From an uncultured Paraburkholderia sp. (GTDB taxonomy: Bacteria; Pseudomonadota; Gammaproteobacteria; Burkholderiales; Burkholderiaceae), in NCBI GenBank assembly GCA_937917025.1, contig CALFSF010000111.1, forward strand, positions 1-10,851: a stretch of DNA of 10,851 bases. Direction: 5' to 3'. The notes beneath the pieces are model-generated. The model did not search any database. It was not told the DNA's origin and worked only from the letters and a program-made list of their open reading frames with translations. Below, piece by piece: positions 6,957-10,851 of this stretch (positions are counted from its first letter, which is position 1; each line of letters starts with the position of its first letter). A program made the position numbers and the translations under genes.

Positions 6957-6985
6957 AATATACGGGCAGACCGATAGCGCAACAA
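6957..6985 (-). promoter_or_regulatory. Predicted sigma-70 promoter of the SDR-rhmT-rhmD-dehydrogenase unit (P2)
   Basis: On the minus strand, TTGTTG (complement of 6980-6985) is followed after 17 bp by TATATT (complement of 6957-6962). The -10 is good and the -35 poor (only the TTG half), as is common at activator-dependent promoters. The predicted start near 6950 leaves a leader of about 32 bases. The spacer shares GCTATCG with P1. Confidence 0.6.
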
Positions 6986-7022
6986 TTCGACTATTGGATG
7001 TGGTGATAACAAAAGCGGATTG
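6983..7022. promoter_or_regulatory. Tandem LysR-type operator of the second catabolic unit
   Basis: Two T-N11-A boxes are seen: inner 6983-7001 (CAAT arm, partner ATGT) and outer 7004-7022 (TGAT arm, partner ATTG). Their centres are 21 bp apart and the inner box shares TTG with the -35. This is the same geometry as at 1654-1693. The aligned 51-bp stretches (complement of 1643-1693 against complement of 6972-7022) agree at 33 positions. The individual arms are less perfect than at the first site, so the call rests on the match between the two sites. Confidence 0.6.
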
Positions 7023-7289
7023 GGGCACACGCGGGCGTGGCGGCGACCTGAAGCGCGGATTCGCAAATCAAACTGACCGGCGCTCATGAATTCTTCCTCT
7101 GCATGTGCGGAAGACAACATAGCGGACGTTTGATTCGTCCGAAGCTGATTTCGAACGTGCGTCGCCGGCCTTAACGCGGCTGCGACCCTGAAGGCTGCGG
7201 TTTGCAGCGCCATCGGAATGTCCGGCGAACCTTCATCCGGCCGGCAGTATGAGGAAGTGCTGGACCCGATTTCCCTGCAGGGAGCGCCT
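7023..7289. other. Non-coding stretch between the P2 operator and the lipoprotein gene
   Basis: No supported gene. Short frames here overlap the P2 promoter or lack ribosome binding sites. No clear promoter for the lipoprotein was found. The only structures noted are a short TTCG-TC-CGAA dyad near 7135-7142 and the TCCCTGCAGGGA palindrome at 7272-7283 over the lipoprotein's ribosome binding site. Confidence 0.5.
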
Positions 7290-7739
7290 ATGAAGAACGT
7301 TTCCTCTCACGTGGCCGGTGGCTTTTTTATGACGATGCTGGCAGCGCTCGCCGGATGCGCCTCCTCGTCCATCAGCGTGCCTGCCGGAACGTCGCCGCTA
7401 TCCCACGATGAAGTCGTCGCGCTCCTGTCAGATGCCACCATTCGCCGGCATGTTTCCGACACGGCAGATACGACGGGGACACTGACAACAAGCGAAGACG
7501 GCACCGTCGAGTACTTCTATCACCCAGGAAAGTCTCGTTTTGCGCACGCAGGGACGGTGGTGCATGAGCGGGGAACCTGGACCGTCGAGCCGAACGGCCG
7601 GTTTTGCGTATCGCTGACGCGGCACACGGCTACCACCAGCACATGGTGCCGCTTCATTTTCCATACGGGAACCGGGTATGGCGCCGGAAGTAAATCCGAC
7701 GCCACGAGCCTGGAAAAATGGGACATCTCGAAGGACTAA
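7290..7739 (+). CDS. Small lipoprotein of unknown function
   Basis: 149 residues. It begins with a lipoprotein signal peptide: MKN, a hydrophobic stretch (residues 8-21), then the lipobox LAGC with Cys23 as the lipidated residue, so the mature protein should be anchored in the cell envelope. The mature part (about 127 residues) contains 'LSHDEVVALLSDATI', an aromatic 'EYFYHPG', then 'ERGTWTVEPNGRFCVSL' and 'WCRFIF'. Cys106 and Cys120 could form a disulfide. The G-x-W ... C ... W-C pattern recalls DUF995-type small envelope proteins, but that is only a resemblance. The ATG at 7290 was chosen because it gives a proper signal peptide and GGGAG lies five bases ahead; an upstream ATG at 7218 would bury the signal. 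It is a single gene, convergent with the VOC gene. Function unknown. Confidence 0.75.
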   Translation: MKNVSSHVAGGFFMTMLAALAGCASSSISVPAGTSPLSHDEVVALLSDATIRRHVSDTADTTGTLTTSEDGTVEYFYHPGKSRFAHAGTVVHERGTWTVEPNGRFCVSLTRHTATTSTWCRFIFHTGTGYGAGSKSDATSLEKWDISKD

Positions 7740-7777
7740 GGCCTCTCCATTTCCAGGTGACGGTTATTCACCGGTAA

Positions 7778-7801
7778 AACCGGCGAACCCGGCTGCCGGT
7801 T
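7778..7801. terminator. Possible bidirectional terminator between lipoprotein and VOC genes
   Basis: A seven-pair stem (AACCGGC with GCCGGTT, loop of ten bases) lies between the two convergent genes, just beyond the VOC stop codon. Read on the minus strand it is followed by only a short T-run (TTTT including the stem end), and on the plus strand by none, so as an intrinsic terminator it is weak. A second small stem, CCGGT/ACCGG with loop AAA, overlaps its left arm. Confidence 0.35.
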
Positions 7802-7802
7802 A

Positions 7803-8219
7803 TCACGCCGCGCTGTCCGGGGCCTGGATCATCTTCCAGCCGTTGCCGGCGGGATCGCGGAAGCCTGCATCGACGCTGCCGAAGCGGTCGACCGGCTCCT
7901 GGGTGAATTCCACGCCGCGCGCTTTCAGCTGGGCATAGCTGGCGCGACAGTCGGCCACCGAGAGGACGAGGGGCGGCATGGCCCCCTTGGCGACCATGGC
8001 GCGCAGGGTTTGCGCCGTGGCCTCGTCGTGAATGGGCGCACCGGGTGTGAAAAGGCCGAGCTGGAACGATGGCTGCTCCGGATGTTGTACCGTGAGCCAG
8101 CGGTAGAGACCGTTGCGCACGTCCGTGTGTACACGAAATCCGAGCTTGTCGACGTAGAACGCGAGCGCTTCGTCCTGGTTATCCACATACACGCCCACCA
8201 CATTGATACCCTGGTTCAT
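7803..8219 (-). CDS. VOC-fold (glyoxalase/bleomycin-resistance-like) protein
   Basis: 138 residues with the pattern of a two-module VOC protein: 'VVGVYVDNQDEALAFYVDKLGF' at 7-28, then a second module with 'PPLVLSVADCRASYAQLKARGVEF' and 'DRFGSVDAGFRDPAGNGWKMIQ'. The usual metal-ligand positions look altered: the first strand has no His or Gln, and the terminal D-P-x-G-N-x-x-E motif carries Lys129 in place of Glu, so metal-dependent chemistry is doubtful. The ATG at 8219 has a near-ideal GGAGGTG upstream and overlaps the AraC-type regulator's stop codon as ATGA, which indicates translational coupling. Known: AraC-VOC pairs of this kind are common in bacteria and often act on or bind an unidentified small molecule. 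The substrate is unknown. Confidence 0.85.
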   Translation of the reverse strand: MNQGINVVGVYVDNQDEALAFYVDKLGFRVHTDVRNGLYRWLTVQHPEQPSFQLGLFTPGAPIHDEATAQTLRAMVAKGAMPPLVLSVADCRASYAQLKARGVEFTQEPVDRFGSVDAGFRDPAGNGWKMIQAPDSAA

Positions 8220-8758
8220 TGCACCTCCGTGGTTGGTGGACGGAATGTATCTCCTGCGAGGCGACGGCGCTTCTCCAAAACTGCGATCGTGAGATCGGGG
8301 CGCTGCGCGGCCTTCAGGACGCAGACGGGGACGCGGTCGAGCTGATGCATGTTGGCCTGGGCCTCGCGGCGCATGGCGCTGGGGCTTCGGCCCGTGATGT
8401 CGTGGAAGATGCGGCCGAAGGTACCCAGGCTCTCCCAGCCGGTAGCGAAGGCAATTTCCGTCACGCTTAGCGCGGTGTCGCGCAGCAGCGTGGTGGCCTG
8501 CTCGATGCGCCTTGTCAGCAGGTAGCGGTGCGGTGGAACGCCGAAGGCCTGCTTGAAGGAGCGCGCGAAGTGCGCTTCCGAGACACCGCTCACTTCGGCC
8601 AGGCGCTTGACGGGCCAGGCCTCCTGCGAGGCGGCGTCCATGCGATCTTTGGCGCGCAGCAGGCGGCGCAGCAGGACCGGGTCCTGCAATGAGCCGGCGC
8701 CTGGCGCCGCGGCGAACGAGGCAGGCGGCTCGACGGTATGGTCTTCGCGAGGGAGCAT
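8216..8758 (-). CDS. Compact AraC-family transcriptional regulator
   Basis: 180 residues. It consists mainly of the AraC DNA-binding domain with two helix-turn-helix units: about 51-72 ('VKRLAEVSGVSEAHFARSFKQAFG') and 99-121 ('VTEIAFATGWESLGTFGRIFHDITG'), the latter followed by the family's 'SPSAMRR'. There is no room for an N-terminal effector barrel; only about 30 residues precede the domain. A C-terminal tail of about 50 residues ('VPVCVLKAAQRPDLTIAVLEKRRRL') follows and resembles tails of other AraC proteins paired with VOC genes. The start is ATG at 8758; the GGAA before it is a poor ribosome binding site. The stop overlaps the VOC start, so the two should be co-expressed. Likely role (inference): control of its own operon, with the ligand sensed through the tail or the VOC partner. 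Confidence 0.88.
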   Translation of the reverse strand: MLPREDHTVEPPASFAAAPGAGSLQDPVLLRRLLRAKDRMDAASQEAWPVKRLAEVSGVSEAHFARSFKQAFGVPPHRYLLTRRIEQATTLLRDTALSVTEIAFATGWESLGTFGRIFHDITGRSPSAMRREAQANMHQLDRVPVCVLKAAQRPDLTIAVLEKRRRLAGDTFRPPTTEVQ

Positions 8759-8875
8759 GAGTTCCGGGGAGGATGGCGGGATGCGGATAGTTTAAGCGCA
8801 ACACGGGTGCCTGCCTGGCGGCGCACCGGCGTTCGCGCCCATGGACCTGCGGCGCCGGCATGTTACCTGCGTGCC

Positions 8876-8893
8876 CGGTACGGCTTCGTACCG
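8876..8893. repeat. Perfect short hairpin, 7-bp arms and 4-base loop
   Basis: CGGTACG, loop GCTT, CGTACCG. No T-run follows on either strand, so it is not an obvious terminator. It lies about 120 bp upstream of the AraC-type start and 340 bp upstream of the phosphoketolase. Role unknown; an operator or RNA structure is possible. Confidence 0.5.
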
Positions 8894-9117
8894 ACTCACG
8901 CGAGCATTGCGCGCAGCGTGTGCTTCGGTCAGGCATCGGATCGGCGGCGACACTATCGGCGCTTTTCGGGCGCCCGCAAAGCGCCGCGCGCATCGCTAGA
9001 TCGGGCTTTGGACGATCGCGTCGAACCATGACGCGTGCTTCCTGTCACACCCCTGACGCTTCCCCTCCGATCCCCGGAAGCCTTACGCAACGAACGTGAC
9101 CAATACGCGTGCGTTAC

Positions 9118-9149
9118 GTCATGCGCATGACAAGGATGGCCGGCATGAC
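9118..9149. promoter_or_regulatory. Candidate operator upstream of the phosphoketolase: palindrome plus third half-site
   Basis: GTCATGC abuts GCATGAC as a perfect 14-bp palindrome (9118-9131), and GCATGAC recurs in direct orientation at 9143-9149, 18 bp on. A further CATGAC stands at 9027-9032. The cluster lies 85-116 bp upstream of the start codon, a plausible place for a regulator site. It does not match an operator I can name. Confidence 0.4.
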
Positions 9150-9233
9150 GGGTTTTTCTTCACCGGCCACGCCGCGAACAGCCGCTGCAACATCCGCTAA
9201 CCTGCCTGACAGTCCTTTTCAAGGAGCGACGCC

Positions 9234-10851
9234 ATGGCCGAAGCAACCTCCCATCCGACCCCGCCGAAAACATTGGATCCCGATACGTTGCGCAAGATGG
9301 ACCGCTACTGGCGCGCCTGCAACTACCTCTCGGCCGGCATGATCTATCTGCGCGACAACCCGCTGCTGCGCGAACCGCTCAAACCCGAACACATCAAGAA
9401 CCGCCTGCTGGGCCATTGGGGCTCGGATCCTGGACAGAGCTTCCTGCTGGTGCACCTGAACCGGTTGATCAGGAAGCTCGATCTGAACGTGATCTATATC
9501 GCCGGACCGGGCCATGGCGCGCCGGCCACGCTGGCCCACTGCTACCTCGAGGGCCATTACTCGGAAATTTATCCTGACCGCAGCGAGGACGAAGCCGGCA
9601 TGCGCCGGTTCTTCCGGCAGTTCTCGTTTCCCGGCGGCATCGGCTCGCATTGCACGCCCGAAACGCCCGGCTCGATTCACGAAGGCGGCGAGCTCGGCTA
9701 TAGCCTGTCGCACGGCTACGGCGCCGCGTTCGACAACCCCGATCTGATCGTCGCGGTGATGATCGGCGACGGCGAGGCGGAAACGGGTCCGCTCGCCACC
9801 TCGTGGCACTCGAACAAGTTCCTCAACCCGATTCGCGATGGCGCGGTGCTGCCGGTTCTGCATCTGAACGGCTACAAGATCGCCAATCCGACGATCCTCG
9901 CGCGGATTCCCCGCGACGAACTCGAAGCCTTGCTCACTGGCTACGGCCACAAGCCGCATTTCGTCGAGGGCGACGATCCGGACACCATGCATCAACAGAT
10001 GGCCGCGACGCTGGAACAGTGTATCGGCGAAATCCGCGCGATCCAGCAGCATGCACGCGAGGCCCATGACACGACGCGGCCGCGCTGGCCGATGATCGTG
10101 CTGCGTTCGCCGAAAGGCTGGACCGGCCCGAAGGAAGTCGACGGCCACAAGGTGGAAGGCTCGTGGCGCGCGCATCAGGTGCCGGTGCTCGACCCGGTCA
10201 CCAATAGCAGGAGCCTGAAGCTCGTCGAGCGCTGGCTGCGCAGTTATGAACCGGAGTCGCTATTCGACGAAGCGGGACGTCTGGTCGAAGAACTGCGCGA
10301 ACTGGCTCCCGAAGGCACGCGCCGCATCAGCGCCAATCCGCATGCGAATGGCGGACTGCTGTGCAAAACGCTCGACATGCCTGCGTTTCGCGGCTACGCG
10401 GTGGCGGTGAAAAAGCCCGCTGGCTCGTACACGTCGCCCACTGAAGTGCTCGGCACGTTTCTGCGCGACGTGATGCGCAACAACATGACGAACTTCCGCG
10501 TATTCGGCCCCGACGAAACCGCCAGCAACAAGCTGACGGCCCTCTACGAGGCCTCGCAGAAAACCTGGCTGGCCGAAACCATGGCAAGCGACGCCGACGG
10601 CGGCGAACTCTCGGTGGACGGCCGCGTGATGGAGATGCTAAGCGAGCACACGCTCGAGGGCTGGTTCGAAGGTTACGTGCTGACCGGGCGCCATGGAATT
10701 TTCGCGACCTATGAAGCGTTCGTCCACGTGATCGATTCGATGTTCAACCAGCATGCCAAGTGGCTGGAGAAAGCGAAGCGTGACCTCGGCTGGCGACAAC
10801 CGGTGCCGTCGATCAACCTGCTGATCACGTCGCTGGTGTGGCGCCAGGATC
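9234..10851 (+). CDS. xfp: Phosphoketolase (xylulose-5-phosphate/fructose-6-phosphate), N-terminal about 539 residues, cut at right edge
   Basis: A thiamine-diphosphate enzyme that cleaves xylulose-5-phosphate (and often fructose-6-phosphate) with phosphate to acetyl phosphate plus glyceraldehyde-3-phosphate (or erythrose-4-phosphate). Seen: 'LLGHWGSDPGQSF' (His61), 'GPGHGAP' (His94), 'SHCTPETPGSIHEGGELGYSLSHGYGAAFDNP' (His139, Gly152), and the cofactor motif GDGEAETGPLATSWHSN beginning at Gly178 with Asn212 as its distal residue. 'RSPKGWTGP' and 'GSYTSPTEVLG' follow, then the central domain with 'NFRVFGPDETASN' and 'EGYVLTGRHGIFATYEAF'. Family members have about 790-800 residues, so roughly a third is missing to the right. 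The ATG at 9234 has AAGGAG seven bases ahead. The single open frame shows no damage. It is separated from the AraC-VOC pair by 475 bp and is probably an independent transcription unit, perhaps with acetate kinase downstream (not visible). Confidence 0.95.
   Translation, partial: MAEATSHPTPPKTLDPDTLRKMDRYWRACNYLSAGMIYLRDNPLLREPLKPEHIKNRLLGHWGSDPGQSFLLVHLNRLIRKLDLNVIYIAGPGHGAPATLAHCYLEGHYSEIYPDRSEDEAGMRRFFRQFSFPGGIGSHCTPETPGSIHEGGELGYSLSHGYGAAFDNPDLIVAVMIGDGEAETGPLATSWHSNKFLNPIRDGAVLPVLHLNGYKIANPTILARIPRDELEALLTGYGHKPHFVEGDDPDTMHQQMAATLEQCIGEIRAIQQHAREAHDTTRPRWPMIVLRSPKGWTGPKEVDGHKVEGSWRAHQVPVLDPVTNSRSLKLVERWLRSYEPESLFDEAGRLVEELRELAPEGTRRISANPHANGGLLCKTLDMPAFRGYAVAVKKPAGSYTSPTEVLGTFLRDVMRNNMTNFRVFGPDETASNKLTALYEASQKTWLAETMASDADGGELSVDGRVMEMLSEHTLEGWFEGYVLTGRHGIFATYEAFVHVIDSMFNQHAKWLEKAKRDLGWRQPVPSINLLITSLVWRQD

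Larger units (their letters stand above)
8759..9233. other. 475-bp non-coding stretch with inverted repeats before the phosphoketolase
   Basis: No frame here has both a ribosome binding site and a recognisable product. It must contain the divergent promoters for the AraC-type gene and the phosphoketolase, but no clean -35/-10 pair was found. It does contain a perfect 7-bp-arm hairpin (8876-8893), a 14-bp palindrome (9118-9131) with extra CATGAC half-sites, and a 7-bp-arm inverted repeat (9137-9143 with 9163-9169). Confidence 0.55.

Noticed and set aside
6955..6997. CCAATA...TATTGG inverted repeat around P2
   Set aside because: The arms are 31 bp apart and overlap the -10 and the inner LysR box, which already explain those bases; it has no counterpart at P1.
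6947..7213. 88-codon minus-strand frame upstream of the second SDR
   Set aside because: It covers the predicted P2 promoter and operator, has no ribosome binding site, and its product shows no pattern.
8220..9029. Upstream extension of the VOC reading frame to 9029 (408 codons, possible fusion)
   Set aside because: The extension runs out of frame through the AraC-type gene, its translation is featureless, and the VOC domain has its own ATG with a near-ideal ribosome binding site at 8219.
9219..10175. 318-codon minus-strand open frame opposite the phosphoketolase
   Set aside because: The plus-strand frame carries all the phosphoketolase motifs and a good ribosome binding site; the antisense product has no recognisable features.

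Overview
The window looks like the chromosome of a betaproteobacterium of the Burkholderia/Paraburkholderia type. The reasons are high GC, strong GC3 codon bias that leaves long antisense shadow frames, and gene content that I recognise from that group. This assignment is inference from composition and family resemblance; no search was run.

Positions 1-6918 hold a non-phosphorylative (oxidative) L-rhamnose catabolic cluster in two minus-strand transcription units with a LysR-type regulator on the plus strand between them. The distal unit, read leftwards from about 6950, encodes a probable 2-keto-3-deoxy-L-rhamnonate 4-dehydrogenase (SDR), an RhmT-like MFS transporter, L-rhamnonate dehydratase (RhmD) and L-rhamnose 1-dehydrogenase (SDR). 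The proximal unit, read leftwards from about 1620, encodes L-rhamnose mutarotase (RhaM), an amidohydrolase lactonase and the start of a sugar ABC-transporter ATPase that runs off the left edge. Together they give uptake, anomer conversion, oxidation to the lactone, hydrolysis to L-rhamnonate, dehydration to 2-keto-3-deoxy-L-rhamnonate and oxidation to the 2,4-diketo acid. The final cleaving enzyme (a fumarylacetoacetase-type hydrolase, or an aldolase) is not in the window.

The main non-coding result is that the two minus-strand units start from promoters with the same design. Each has two T-N11-A LysR-type boxes whose centres are 21 bp apart. The inner box shares its last three bases with the -35 hexamer, and the outer box is centred about 63-64 bp upstream of the predicted start. 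The two promoters match at 33 of 51 aligned positions. This predicts that the LysR protein activates both units and may repress itself.

Positions 7290-8758 are unrelated: a small unknown lipoprotein (+), then convergently a compact AraC-type regulator and a VOC-fold protein that overlap by ATGA. A 475-base non-coding stretch follows with several inverted repeats, including a perfect 14-bp palindrome plus further CATGAC half-sites. The window ends inside a large XFP-type phosphoketolase gene (from 9234, cut at the right edge). No RNA genes, insertion sequences or CRISPR arrays were seen.
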